A stretch of 64,000 nucleotides of DNA, from assembly GCA_020746835.1 (NCBI GenBank), contig JAGPNK010000013.1, positions 434,001 through 498,000 of the forward strand, given 5' to 3'. How positions within the stretch are numbered: the stretch's first letter is position 1; each line of letters begins with the position of its first letter. This stretch comes from Stachybotrys elegans (taxonomy: Eukaryota > Ascomycota > Sordariomycetes > Hypocreales > Stachybotryaceae). A program made the position numbers and the translations under genes. Shown here in pieces: positions 23,540 to 34,759 of this stretch. Below the pieces are notes generated by a model. The model searched no databases. It was not told where the DNA came from and was given only the letters and a program-made list of their open reading frames with translations.

Positions 23540-24499
23540 CTACTCCTCCATGATGTCCGGAATGTTGTCGCAGGGCTCGCCGACCGCCGCGCACGCCGCG
23601 CACGAATACCTCTGGAGCCCCCAGTGCCAGGGCGGCGGAGGCAGCACGCAGCGAGCATCGCCCTGGGCTCGGCATCGACCGCACCGTCCGAAGGGGTTGT
23701 CCGCGCCGGTATTGTCGTGAACGCTCGAATCCTCCCAGTAGCTAGACTCACGTTCCACTTCCTCCAATTCATGGAAAGACTCCTGCGCATCGTGCTCCTG
23801 CGCCTGGCCGAGACCTCCCACTTCGTTAGTAGAACCCTGTGTGTGAGTCTGGACCACTAGAGAGTCGCGCTGGTCCTTGTCCTGGTCGGAGGCCTCGCTC
23901 CCGTAAGCGCTACTGCCAGGCATGTAACCGGCGAGCGAGGAGACGTCGTCGGGTATAGGAGAAGTCGTCTGCAAGACGGTAGGTGTCTCGATGGGTTGCA
24001 TCATACCGGATGACCTTTGGTGGTCTTCTACTGGAGGAGACTTGACTGGAAGCGTGGTGCGAGGGAACATGCTCGCAGGAAACAGAGCAGGCTTGGAAAA
24101 CTCGGCTCGCTCAACAGGAGCAGGCAGGATGATAACGGTCCTGAAGGCGCTCACTCGAGCGCAAAGCGGCTTCGCGGTTCGATGAAAGGCCTCGTTGAGT
24201 TGCACGGCTCGCTTGAGCTCCTCGCGCACAAACGCAATGCAGTGCTCGTCCGACGGGGGCGTCACCGAACCGATAATGGGGAGCGAGCACACAGCGTCGC
24301 AGTGCAGCTTCATCTGCAGGTTGAGTGCGTCGCATTCGCGCTGAAAGGCCTCGCGACGGTCGAGCTCCGGGTCCATGGCGGCGGGATATCCGCTGTTGAG
24401 GAGGAAGAGCGGAGGGTTGTCGAGCAGCCAGGGAACGTCCATTGGGTGCTGAATACTGTCGCAGCGATGTTTCTGCAGAGGCGAGGGCCATGATGGCAT
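23540..24499 (-). CDS. Unrecognised protein with C-terminal zinc-cluster-like cysteine motif
   Basis: Single-exon ORF of 319 codons; Met20 is an alternative start. No family recognised with certainty. The middle is disordered, Ser/Pro/Glu-rich. The last 45 residues hold CGRCRAQGDARC, a Pro/Trp-rich spacer and CAACAAVGEPC, i.e. C-x2-C-x7-C-x15-C-x2-C-x6-C. This is the six-cysteine layout of fungal Zn2Cys6 binuclear clusters, with a longer loop and a C-terminal rather than N-terminal position. It may bind zinc and possibly nucleic acid, but that is inference. The N-terminal part (about 40-110) has a predicted helical region with spaced Cys. No introns were seen. Confidence 0.7.
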   Translation of the reverse strand: MPSWPSPLQKHRCDSIQHPMDVPWLLDNPPLFLLNSGYPAAMDPELDRREAFQRECDALNLQMKLHCDAVCSLPIIGSVTPPSDEHCIAFVREELKRAVQLNEAFHRTAKPLCARVSAFRTVIILPAPVERAEFSKPALFPASMFPRTTLPVKSPPVEDHQRSSGMMQPIETPTVLQTTSPIPDDVSSLAGYMPGSSAYGSEASDQDKDQRDSLVVQTHTQGSTNEVGGLGQAQEHDAQESFHELEEVERESSYWEDSSVHDNTGADNPFGRCGRCRAQGDARCVLPPPPWHWGLQRYSCAACAAVGEPCDNIPDIMEE

Positions 24500-25308
24500 C
24501 TCTCCAGAGCTGGGAGGAAGAACCTTTTAGTAGAATAACAGCCGTATACTCTTGCTACCTTCTTCCCTTTCGCTATTCTCTTCCTTCTGCACCCCCTCAC
24601 AATAGAAAGTGCGGGCGAGGAATAATAATGGGGGGCGCCCGTCATTGCCAGTTGGCCATTGTTGACGGCCTCGAAGCTGCGGCTTTGTTTGCGTAGGGTG
24701 AATGGAGAGCGTTTAGTTAAAAAAAAGATGGCCAAGTGACGAGGAAGTGAATAGGCCTGGGTCCATTGTGACGAAACTTGCCGCCAGGCGGTTTCACTTG
24801 CTGTTTGCTTGGGAAAGGGACTCGCTTATTCACTCCTGTACGTAGAATAAGGAAAGAAAAGTCAATACACATATTAGAGCAGCGTCTTGTTAAAAGCATT
24901 TCGTGTTTGCGGGAACATGCCTGGTGAAAGGAAGAGATGAATGTCAGCACCTTCGCTGTTGTGCTTGCAAATTTACTTCACACTAACATGGTTAAAGGCC
25001 TTGTTCAGGCTGGAGTACATGAACAAGAGATGGACCTGTTTGTCACCGAGAGAGTGTGCGCGTGGTTGTTTGTTTGACATAAAGAAGAAAATGGCATTAA
25101 ACAATGCTACTCGCGCAATCGCACGAACCATGCAACACCAGCGGATGCCTAGATACAATGTAAAAATTTCAAGAAGCATCAAAGATCTTCCAAAGGTGAT
25201 TTGGTGTGATCATAAAAATGAATACAGTCCGCCCTGTCCCGTAAAAGAATAACCCATACCCAAAGAGCCCTCGTTCTAAAATATTATACGCTTGAGGGGG
25301 GTAGTTTT
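24500..25308. other. Intergenic, no gene seen
   Basis: 809 bp, somewhat more AT-rich than the genes. It holds the promoter of the leftward gene at 24499 and the 3' end of the glucanosyltransferase gene. Small ORFs on both strands lack coding character. Confidence 0.45.
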
Positions 25309-27067
25309 CTATAGCATGACCATGGCGGCACCGGCAGCACCGGCGACGGCCAGGTACAGGCCGACAACAAGGTCGCCCATGGCGAACATGCGGGTCATGG
25401 AGATGCTAGAGACGCCAAAGCTCTCACCATCGGTATCATCGGAGCCAGAGCCGCCAGAGCCCGAGCCGGTGCCGCCAGTGATAGAGGCGGGGTCACCCTG
25501 GGTCTGAGTGGCAGCGGCCTCGTTGTGCTCAGCAGCAGAGGCAAGGGGGTCGCGGCAGCTCGACTCGGAGGTGTCCGACTTGGTCTCGGCACGGCCATCG
25601 AAATCGCAAGAGTCGAAGGCCTGGTTGGTGTTCTCGTAGTAGGCACCGAGGACGTGGGCCAGCTTGTGGGCCTGGCCGCACATGCTGAAGGCACCGTAGA
25701 CACCAGAAGTCGAGTTGTGGTGAATACCAGCGCAGGACACGGGGGAGGCGTCGCAAATGAAGTTGAAGATCTCAGCCATGTCATCGTCCGAGAGGGTACC
25801 AGAAGGACCGCAAGGAGAAGCAGCAGCAGCACACTCGCAAAGATCACGGTCAGGGGTAGGGGGGAGGATGGCGCTGGCCTCCCAGGTCTCGCTTTGCGCA
25901 GGGCACTCCGAAGGGGTGGTGAAGTCGGTGTTGTACGAGTCCATCTCGACGCCACGAGGCCTAGAGTTGGCGTGGGCACGGGCAAGTCTGTCAAAGCTGG
26001 GGAACTCGGTAGCGCTGCCGTCCCTGTTGATCTCAACGACACCTGGAATGCATTAGATCTGAGTTAATTGAGAGTGGAAAGGGCAGACATACCGAACTTG
26101 GCAGCATCCTGCTGGTACTTGAAGACGAGACCACCGCTGAAGACGCCAGTCATCTCATCGTCGTAGAGGATCTCAGTCTCCTGCCAGATACGCTGTTGAG
26201 CACTGCTGGCGTCAATGCATCCGTACTCGGCGAAGAAGACGGGCACACCGTAGTCGGTGAAGAACTCAACCTGTCGGTCGTAACCGGATCGCTGCATGGT
26301 GCTCTGGCCGCACCAGGAGTAGATGTTGTAGCCCCAGAAGTCGACGGAATCCTCCGCACGGCCGCAGTTGAAGTAGTGAGCAATGTCCTCACGGATTTCA
26401 GTGTCATCGTTGTTGGCGTAACCAACACCCATCCAGCGGTAGTCCCTCTCACGGATGTGGGCCTTCATGTCACGGACAGCGGCCTTGACGTAGGCCGAAG
26501 CGGGGGTGTTGGAGGCGTTGTTGGTGACCTCGTTACCGGCAAAGAAGCCAATGACGTTGTTGTACTGGGCAAGCTCATCGATGACCGAGGTGTAGCGGTC
26601 GTAGAGAGCCAGGTTCCACTCTCCAGCATCACGGTTGATGGACAAACGAGGGTGGGAGAGATCGGAGATGACGTAGATGCCAGCGTCGTCGAGCATCCTC
26701 ATGCATTCCGAGTGGTCGGCGGTGGCGTTGATGGCGTAGGTACGGATGGTGTTGACACCGAGCTCGCGCAGCTTGGGAATATCACGGCGGCACTGAGGCA
26801 CGTCGGCCAGAGGGTCGATGAAGGGGGTCTCAAAGGGGAGAGCGCGACCACCGGGGAGCTCATCCTCCTGGTAAGCAATACCCTTCATGAAGAACTGGGT
26901 ACCGTTCTCGTAGAAAAGCTTCTGGCCCTGGGATGTGTGTCAGCAACAGTAGACAAGACGAGGCCAGCCTGGACTTGTCGTACCTTGGCGATAATGGGCT
27001 CCAGAGCGGCGTTGACGCCCGTGCTGGACAGGGCCAGCAGGGCCATGGAAATCTTTGACACGGACAT
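25309..27067 (-). CDS. GH72 beta-1,3-glucanosyltransferase with X8/CBM43 module, GPI-anchored (Gel/Gas family)
   Basis: Three exons on the minus strand: 27067-26984, 26927-26093 and 26042-25309 (550 codons). A signal peptide (MSVSKISMALLALSSTGVNA) is followed by the GH72 catalytic domain. The acid/base Glu lies in GFFAGNEVTNN (about 160) and the nucleophile Glu in VFFAEYGC (about 261). An X8/CBM43 cysteine-rich module (about 375-465) follows, then a Ser/Gly/Asp-rich linker and a hydrophobic C-terminal GPI signal. The enzyme cleaves and religates beta-1,3-glucan chains to build the cell wall outside the plasma membrane. The X8 module places it in the GH72+ subclass (Gas1/Gas2 type). Intron phases are consistent throughout. 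Very secure. Confidence 0.96.
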
Positions 27068-29873
27068 TGTGTCTATCTGCTTCGTATGCGGTGGATAAAT
27101 GGTTTTCTTCGTATTTATGTCAAAATGTCGAAATGGTGTCGTTAGGTTGTTGGAAAAGAGGAGTCTGAAAGAGTGACTTGAATGGGACCTATTGGGCAGG
27201 CGGCCGACCTCTGATGTGATTAACTAGGTAGAGACAAAGAACAAGAGAAGAAAGACAAGAACCGTCTGTTTGAGGACGGAGAACAATAACGAATTGGAAA
27301 AGACGAAAGGAGCCTGGGGCAAATGGGGTGGGAGGAGCGGTCTTTTCTCTCTGTCCCCTTGCCGGGGTGTCGCGGGCGCGAGCAGAGCCGGAAAGGGGAG
27401 CGGGCCAACATCCAAGCATGGTGCTCCCAAACAAGGTGCATCGAGGGGGGGAGCAAGTGCCAATTTTGCCAAGGGAGCCAAGCTTCTTGTCCCCTAGGCA
27501 GTATTGGCCGGGGTGCCCCCTGGATAGGACGAGGAGGCGCAGCGGCGCGACGCTTCAAGAATGATTGTCGAACGAACCCCCGACCTGAGGCAGGGGCTGC
27601 TTGAGCGGCGGGCCAATCAGGGGTATGAGGCGGCCGGGGCGCTCATCTCACAATGCGACGGATGTGACAGTGGACAATCTCGCGTCCCGTACTATGTGGC
27701 AATTGTGCGCACGGTAGCCTTAGCAGCTAAGCGCGAGAGGAGGGCCCAAGATTCGTTAGAGTCGCTAGCGCAGGAGGCCTTTTCTCTCTTCGCCCACGGG
27801 TGCTGGCCATGTGCCTCCTCGGTGTGCCAATGGCTGGACCATGTTTTTGCGGTAATGCCAGCGGCCAATGAAGGAGGTCGGCGGGAAAGGGGGCGACTTG
27901 GCTGACCGAACAAAGAGCGTCCACGAGGCCTCGTCACCCCAAGAGCCGTGGCGGCACCCTCAATCTGGCTAGCAGGGAACGGCGTGTGGGTTGCATGCCC
28001 AAATCTAATCTCGACGACTCTCGCTGTACATCTTGCTGGGTCAGACAGATTCGAATAGATTGGTGTTGTTATTGCTTCTTTGATGCTTGAGTCCAGGCTT
28101 TTTCCTTTTTTTTTTCTTGTCTTTTTTTTCTCGCCTCTCCAGTTCCAGGCTCAGGTGGCAGGGAAGGAAGGCACCAACGGAGTACCTCCTACCGTAGGTA
28201 CTAAGGTACTTCGGCGAGGACCAGGTGAGAAGCGCAAGCGTGCCCAGACTTAGGTCGCCTCCCCCCTCTGTGTCGTGGTCGGCAGTGGCTTGGAGAGGCA
28301 CATCCTCCCGGAATACGACATCCATTACAGCGCCCAGCCTGCAAATACGAATAGCATCAAGAAACCCCCCCGCCCGACAAGAAACAACACATCACGGCAC
28401 AGCACAGAAGCCGAAATCTCACACCTGAATCTCGTTTTCTCTCTCTCTCTGTGCCTCCCCGTGTTTGTGTTTGGTTTCGAGAGCTCGTCGCGATAATCCT
28501 CCTCCCTCACCCAGCATGGACCAACTCATGATCCAAACTTTCAGGCTCACCACCATCGCTCGACACCGCAGCCCGCCCCTGCGTCTTTCTTTGGTAGGCC
28601 GGTCGGCACTCAATCAACCATGGAGAAGAAGAGGGCACCATCTCCGGCTGCTCTGGGACCCATAATTAAATGAAGATGCTCATATCCTATCCTGAACCAT
28701 GAATGATGTGCTAATGCCAATCGACCAGGGGGGTGGGAGGGGCCCTTTCTCGGCCTTGCTGCCGCCAAGTCTGTGCCGTCCAGCTTTTGCTGGCACTTGT
28801 CGTTTCAACCCGCTTGGCCATTCTCAGATCCTCATTTGCTCGTTCTCCGCCAGCTTGCGCGTCCTCCCGGCATACCAAGAACAACCAAGAACGACAAGAA
28901 AGCGCAATTACGCCATTGATTTTGTCCCTCCCTCTGTCCTGGACTGATCCTCGCGCTCTCCACTCTGTCCCTCCAACAGGCGCGCGCGAGGGCGGGAAGT
29001 TTAAAAGGTAAATCGAGGTAAACTTATGCACCGCCCAGCTGCTAAAAGGCCATATCCTTTTCCCTTTTTTCCCTTTTCGAATGATGTGCGCCCCCAAACT
29101 GCGCCGATCGTTTCACCAGAGCCAGAGCATGCTGGCGCCCGCCAACCTTGTTCTGACAGCCCTCGTTCCCCCTCGTGCTGAGCAAATGGCTCCTCTGTGC
29201 CACACTGCCCGTGCCGCTGCGCTCCTGCGGCTGCCGTGTTCCAGGAGCGTCTCAGGCCAACTATTCTCGACGCCTTCCATTTTTTTCCCCTCATGTTTCT
29301 TGTTTGCGGCGTATTGTTTCCGGTTGTCGGCCAAGCTGATCACCATGGCCAGCACCAGAGGAGTATCGCCAGCCATGACGTGGCAATGTCAGCCACCGTC
29401 AGCTTGTCTGCCGTCGCTCTGTCGCGTCGCCGCGGCTTGCTCTTGTTGGGCACCGAATAGATGGGGTCATATTTCGGGCGAAGGCATGACGGGCAGCGAG
29501 TTAAGTATGTAAGTAAAGAACGCACACACGTGGTTGGTGAAATGGTGAATGTTTCACTTCTGAATGCCACATACAGGCTTCTGTATATATACTTGAGTCC
29601 CTCAGCGAGTTCCCTGTCGGAAGGATCTCATTCATTTAAGGCTGAGTAACGTAGCTGAGTAACATAGCGGAGTAACATAGAGTCACATAGCCGCGATGAC
29701 TTCACATACACAGGGTCCAGCCTCGTCCCTATCTCCACTCTCGCATACTCATGCCTGGTATTCCCAGCCATCCGCGACCGTCACCTCAGAAGGATAGGCG
29801 TAAGCGTACTACCAAAAAGCCATATCTGATACCTACTTTCAACCCCACGGACTCTCATCTCAACGCAGGTCCC
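27068..29873. other. 2.8-kb intergenic region without recognisable gene
   Basis: Upstream of the glucanosyltransferase and downstream of the PRPP synthase gene. It holds poly-T and CT tracts (28100-28140, 28437-28453), GTAGGTACTAAGGTAC-type short inverted units near 28193-28210, and a 13-bp tandem repeat at 29641-29690. ORFs of 60-145 codons on both strands have no family signature. It is most simply a long promoter and leader for a wall gene; an unannotated non-coding RNA cannot be excluded. Confidence 0.5.
29641..29689. repeat. Degenerate 13-bp tandem repeat, about four copies
   Basis: Units GCTGAGTAACGTA, GCTGAGTAACATA, GCGGAGTAACATA and a shortened GAGTCACATA follow each other without gaps. 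It lies about 185 bp downstream of the PRPP synthase stop codon. Confidence 0.85.
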
Positions 29874-31167
29874 TCAATATGCGTTGGTGAATAGGTACGA
29901 TATGGACTCGCCGTTGTGTGTCCTACGAATCGCCTATCTCCCGTCAGTCGCTGTGCCCAGGCAGCATCCATTGAAACGTACCTCGGCCAAACTCCCAGAT
30001 ACATCGATAACCTTGAGCTTAGAGCACTGCTCAGCCTTGTCGCCAACTATGTCTCTGGTCAGTATGTCATGTCGCAGAGCATTGTAGAGACTCACGCGGC
30101 ACAGCTGGTCATGGAAAGTTAGCCAAGGATTGATATCGGAGGCAAGAGGCCAACTCACTATTCGTCACAACCAGACCCGCAAGGCATGATTGGTTAATAG
30201 TCTCTATGGCATTGCCACTGAGAATCCCATGAGTGACAATGGCATAGACCTGCTTCGCACCATGTTCTTCGAGCGTAGCTGCTGCCTTGGCAAGCTGTCA
30301 AGCCGATTAGCTTAACCCGGGGGGGGGGGCGAGAGTTGGGGCCAGACGTGCCGTTCCACAAGTATCCGCCATGTCATCCACAATGATGCAGACCTTGTCC
30401 TGAACATCCCCGACGAGCACCATGCGGCTCACGACGTTGGGGCGCGACCGCTCCTTGTGGATGAGCGCAAAAGCAATGTTGAGGCGGTCCGCGATGGACG
30501 TGGCCCGTTTGGCGCCGCCGGCGTCGGGCGACACAATGACGCAGTTTCCCACGTCGAGGTTCTCGCTTATCCAGCGCAGGATATTAGGCTCGGCATACAG
30601 GTTGTCCACGGGGACGTCGAAGAAGCCCTGGATCTGCGAGGCGTGTAGGTCCATGGTGATGACGTGATTCTAGGGCAAACGTAAGGGTTCGGGGTACTTG
30701 TACTTGTCTGGGCGGCAGCAGGCGGACTCACGCATCCAGAGACTTGCAGCATGTTGGCCATGAGCTTGGCGCTGATGGGGGCTCGGGATTTGTCCTTCTT
30801 GTCCTGCCTGCTGTAGGGGAAGTTGGGCAGGACGACGGTGATGCGGCGTGCCGAGGCGCTGCGGCAGGCCTGGACCATGATGAAGAGCTCGATGAGCCCG
30901 TCGTTGACATGGCCCGGCGCCGTCGACTGCAGGACGTAGACGTCCTCGTCGCGCAGGGACTCACCCAGCGACACGCTCGTTTCCTGGTTGGCGTACTGGA
31001 AGCACATGGTGTTGGCGACCTTGATGCCGAGCCTGCGAGGGTGCAAGTTTGGTTAGCTACTACCATGACAGATTTCCATTTCCGCAGCGTTTGACGTACC
31101 GGGAGGCCATCATGGCTGCGAGTTCCGGATGGCCCGTCCCGGAGAGGAGCTTGATATCGTTTGACAT
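29874..31167 (-). CDS. Ribose-phosphate pyrophosphokinase (PRPP synthetase)
   Basis: Seven exons on the minus strand: 31167-31100, 31032-30732, 30669-30352, 30294-30159, 30104-30096 (9 nt), 30046-29982 and 29933-29874, giving 318 codons, the usual length. It makes PRPP from ribose 5-phosphate and ATP for purine, pyrimidine, His and Trp synthesis. Signature features: [49 protein letters not shown], the PRPP-binding [10 protein letters not shown], and the C-terminal [15 protein letters not shown]. The 9-nt exon restores N-T-V-P-L-G-D-K, conserved in the family. The intron after exon 3 has a GC donor (ACG|GCACGT) and a C10 tract. All other introns are GT-AG of about 48-67 nt. Paralogue number not assigned. 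Confidence 0.94.
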
Positions 31168-31647
31168 TTTTTCCTTTTCTTTGTCTCTTCCTCTTATTAT
31201 ATTCTCCACTGTGCCCTTGATGCAGTAGAGACACGGATGCGGTTATCCCGTTGGTGTTGGTGATGCTGATGCTGTGCTGTTCGCCAGCTGGGCGCGGCGG
31301 TGGGGTTGAAAGGCGATGCAGGATTGGGCAGGCATCTGGAAACTTACCGTGATAAAGTTTTCAGCGGGAGGCCGCTGTAGCCAATTGTCGGGAAGATGCT
31401 GCAGGTGCTCTGTGTAACTCCCGTCCAGGTACAGTAGCTGCATCCGATCACAAACGCCAAGTCCTCTGTTGCGGATCATACCTCAAACAGGCCATTATAC
31501 GTGGTACGATAACTACTACATGTAGAGCGGGAACGTGATAGTAGATCGGTTCAATGCCGAGTTAAAACAGCAGCTCGCTTTATCATTACTAGGTGCTCGT
31601 GGGTATCAACTACAAGGTAAGTACTTATGCCAATGATGGAATCGCAC
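31168..31647. other. PRPP synthase promoter / 3' flank of kinase-like gene
   Basis: 480 bp. The 50 bp before the PRPP synthase ATG are pyrimidine-rich on its strand's complement and contain no ORF. No further feature supported. Confidence 0.45.
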
Positions 31648-33072
31648 TCAGTCCAGAAACATGCCATTACCATCTACCCTCGCTGCCGCCAGGCCATTCC
31701 CTCCTCCATGGCAGCCGGGCACAGGAACACCCAAGAGCCAAGCGAATCCCCATCGCCGCGCCACATTCTCCCTCGCGCTGATCCTCACGGCCTCGGCGAC
31801 GGCCCGCGCCATGGTCCAGGCCCGTCCCACGAAGATGTTGTACAGCGGGTTCCACGACGGTGCCGGCTCCAGACTGCCTCGAACCGGCGAGACCCCTTCA
31901 GCTCGACCCTGGGCCTGCGACTGCTTTCTGACGCCCGTGGCGGTGATGGTTCGACCCTCCTCGGCATCTTGGTACACCTGCCAGAACAGGCTGCTCCAGG
32001 ACTCTCTCCTCTGCAAGAAATGCTCGTCAAACTCGGTGACATCGACGACCGAGTCGCGCAGGAACTTGATGTACGTCTTGAGGAGTCGCAGCACGTCGTT
32101 TCCCCTGCAGTCTCGCAGGTTGTTGTTGAGCTTCCACCACAGAATCGAGGAATGGTACTCGTGTGCTGGTTCGCGCGCGTTGCCCAAATCGCCAAGCAGC
32201 CAGTGCGTCTTCAGCTCCGGGTCGGTAGTGTCGGTCCCAGGCGCATCAGGAACCGTAGATAGGATATTGTCCATCTTGACGTCATCGTGGCAGAGGTTCG
32301 CAGAGGTGTGCATGTAGTCGAGAACGTCGAGAATATGCTCCAGCGACGGCCGGAATATATCATCAACTTCGCGAGCCGTATGGCGATGTCGCGAGGCACG
32401 TAGCTGTCGCGATAGGTGCTCCAGGTTTCCTGACGGCAGAAGCGGCGTCACCAAATACCATTCCGGCTTGCTGGGCTGCGAATCCGGACCGAGGAAGTAG
32501 TCGACGGTGGGCAGGAAGCTCGCATTGAGCGGGATCGTATCAGAGTCGGCCACTCCGCTCACAACAAGCTGCGCCGGAATCTCTGTCGGCCAGCGCAACC
32601 CGTCTTTCGATCCAGGCACACAGTCTCGGAACGGGGCATTGTTCGCCCTATACTTCTTGATGACGACGTTGCCATGCTTGAACGTCTTGCCCTCGAAGCC
32701 CGAGCCTAGCTTTGTCCACGCATGCCTCTCCTCCCACAGGGCCACGCGCGAGTACGAGCTCTTTTGCGCCGCATCGTTCTGCTCCTTGTCCCAACGCCAA
32801 CGGGGCTCCTCGAGCTTCCCCTGCTCATCTGCCGTTTTAAAGCTGTACACGGTCGGTCTGTACTTTTGCAGCAAGGCCTGCCGGTGGACGTGGAATGTCG
32901 AGGGTAGCGTGTAGAGCTGGTACGCAAAGAAGAGGACCAGGACCAGCGTCACGACCCGAAGGCTTCGTGTGACCCTGGCATTGTTCAACATGGGCCGCGG
33001 CGTGCGGCGCCATGCCAGCGAGGTGGCCTTTCGCATGGCCAGATTACCAGACGGGATGTCAGAGTCATCCAA
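31648..33072 (-). CDS. Membrane-anchored (type II) protein kinase-like protein
   Basis: Single exon, 474 codons; Met13 is an alternative start. A basic cytosolic start is followed by one hydrophobic segment (VVTLVLVLFFAYQLYTL, about 41-57), so the rest should lie in the ER/Golgi lumen. The luminal part is kinase-like: a glycine loop LGSGFEGKTFKHG, then VVIKKY with the lysine, a catalytic loop CHDDVKMDNIL (HxDxKxxxN), and GDLGNA in place of DFG. The essential Lys, Asp, Asn and Asp are therefore kept, which suggests activity. Layout parallels animal secretory-pathway kinases such as POMK or Fam20, but I cannot claim orthology. The substrate (protein or glycan) is unknown. Confidence 0.8.
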   Translation of the reverse strand: MDDSDIPSGNLAMRKATSLAWRRTPRPMLNNARVTRSLRVVTLVLVLFFAYQLYTLPSTFHVHRQALLQKYRPTVYSFKTADEQGKLEEPRWRWDKEQNDAAQKSSYSRVALWEERHAWTKLGSGFEGKTFKHGNVVIKKYRANNAPFRDCVPGSKDGLRWPTEIPAQLVVSGVADSDTIPLNASFLPTVDYFLGPDSQPSKPEWYLVTPLLPSGNLEHLSRQLRASRHRHTAREVDDIFRPSLEHILDVLDYMHTSANLCHDDVKMDNILSTVPDAPGTDTTDPELKTHWLLGDLGNAREPAHEYHSSILWWKLNNNLRDCRGNDVLRLLKTYIKFLRDSVVDVTEFDEHFLQRRESWSSLFWQVYQDAEEGRTITATGVRKQSQAQGRAEGVSPVRGSLEPAPSWNPLYNIFVGRAWTMARAVAEAVRISARENVARRWGFAWLLGVPVPGCHGGGNGLAAARVDGNGMFLD

Positions 33073-34759
33073 GTCGCAAGTATGGACATAATATGGGCTG
33101 GGCGGCGCCGCCGCAAGGAGGGCGCGCCGGCATACTTAAGCGTCGATAGCACATGCTGAGCCCAGCTGATGGCATCTGCGCAACGCAAGGTGGTAAGATG
33201 GATGGAAGGGGCACACCCAAACCAGGGCTAGAGCCACAGCTGGCAGTGTCTCGGCATCGCTGCGCGCTTCTCACTGGCTAGGCGGTCTTGGCATTCACTC
33301 ACTCGCTCAGCGTCGAGCACAGCGCAGGCAAGCCCAGGGGTGCCCTAATTGACGTCAAGCCGCATACATGATTATGCAGGCTCGAATCAGGTTCTGCCCC
33401 GCGTCTCGCACGCTGCCGCTGCCGCTGCCACCGTCGAGCTATGTACATCCCCTGGTCTTCCTCTGGTGGAATGGGCGTTTGCAACCATCATGAGGACGTC
33501 AAGGCGGTAGCACAGGGGTGGGATGCCATTCATCGGTCTTTGCTGTTTGGGTCACATTGTCACAAACCCATCTTACGATGGTGAGACAGGATCGGATGGC
33601 ACGGAAGCTGGGAGAAGCCTCAAGGCTTGGCGAAAGTGGATGAGCAATGCTGCCTATTAATAGTTGGTAGGTAAGTGGTAAGCAGGGCGCAGTAAACAAC
33701 AGACGGACCGCACTATAGGGAATCGAGTTGACAAACTGTCTTTTTGATGGCACTTTTGCTTCGAGATATTGCCGTGCTCGAGCAGCGTTGTTCCAAATCA
33801 TTCTGGGCGCAAGTGTGGTGGTCAAATGCTATTAAGATCCTCTATCCAAGTAATATACCGCCTACTAGTCCTCTCAGGCTAAGTGAAGCACAATACTGCA
33901 CTGCATGCCTGGCTGAATCATTTTGGAAATGAAAATGAACATATCGCCTGTTGCTGTATGTCAATTCTGGTGAAATAAATTAATGGTTTTTCTTTGCACT
34001 TAGGTTAGTAGGATGGTTAAAATGTCACCTACCCTAGACCTGCATATGGCTTCGTCCATTTCTCGAGCGTCAGGCATATGCCACAGTAACGGCATATCTC
34101 TTTCTTTTCCAGTAACAAAATAAGGCAAAGTCGAGTTCCAAATATTCCCTCGGTGTACTATGGTATCTGGAAGCTCTCAGCGGTACTGGGTAAGTATGAT
34201 GTACATACCTATCAGGAACGCCAACTCCGGTCGCTATCTCAATCACGAAGGATTACCTTCTATTTGACAACAAGCGTACCGTGTGCGAGCTTGGCTTATA
34301 TAAATGTCAAAATTGTACAACATACAGTTAGCCTCGGCCTCAATGGCGCAAAACGTTATCCCCAAGCCTACCGATCGGGTCTTCCAGCAATTTCGGTGAG
34401 ACGGTCAACGAGATCACGATCCGCCCAAGACCCCAAGCCTGCCCTCTCAAAATGATTCAGGTGTTTTCCGTGCAGCATGATGCAATACCTTACGTCGTAG
34501 CTATTCTATGTTTTCATCGGTGGAGAGCAGACCCGGTCTTCCCAGGAGCTTCTAGTCCGACCGCTATAGTTCATCTCATGATGTCATCCAGTGGCTTCAC
34601 TCACTACCTTTGACCATCTATCGTCATAGCTACGCATACCGGTATAAAACAGTTTGTGGCAGCTTGGAGCCTCGGTCATAACTAGAATCAAACACACTTG
34701 CAACAATACCACCAACAAAACACACAGCATACACCTCATCTACTTACCTACGCATCAAC
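33073..34759. other. 1.7-kb intergenic region, no gene seen
   Basis: Contains divergent regulatory DNA for the kinase-like gene (leftward) and the hydrophilic protein gene (rightward). The segment 33660-34300 is more AT-rich than average. Only short ORFs. A TATA box for the rightward gene is at 34643. Confidence 0.5.
34643..34648 (+). promoter_or_regulatory. TATA box of the hydrophilic-protein gene
   Basis: TATAAA within CGGTATAAAACAG, 117 bp upstream of the ATG at 34760, followed by a CA-rich leader (ACACACTTGCAACAATACC). Clear TATA elements are rare in this window, in line with an inducible, highly expressed gene. Confidence 0.6.

Noticed and set aside
27561..27905. 114-codon plus-strand ORF in the glucanosyltransferase upstream region
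   Set aside because: No domain, no conservation that I recognise, no leader or splice context.
30047..30158. PRPP synthase model with one intron from exon 4 to exon 6, skipping the microexon
   Set aside because: It would delete the T-V-P-L part of a conserved segment. The 9-nt exon has both proper splice sites and restores it.
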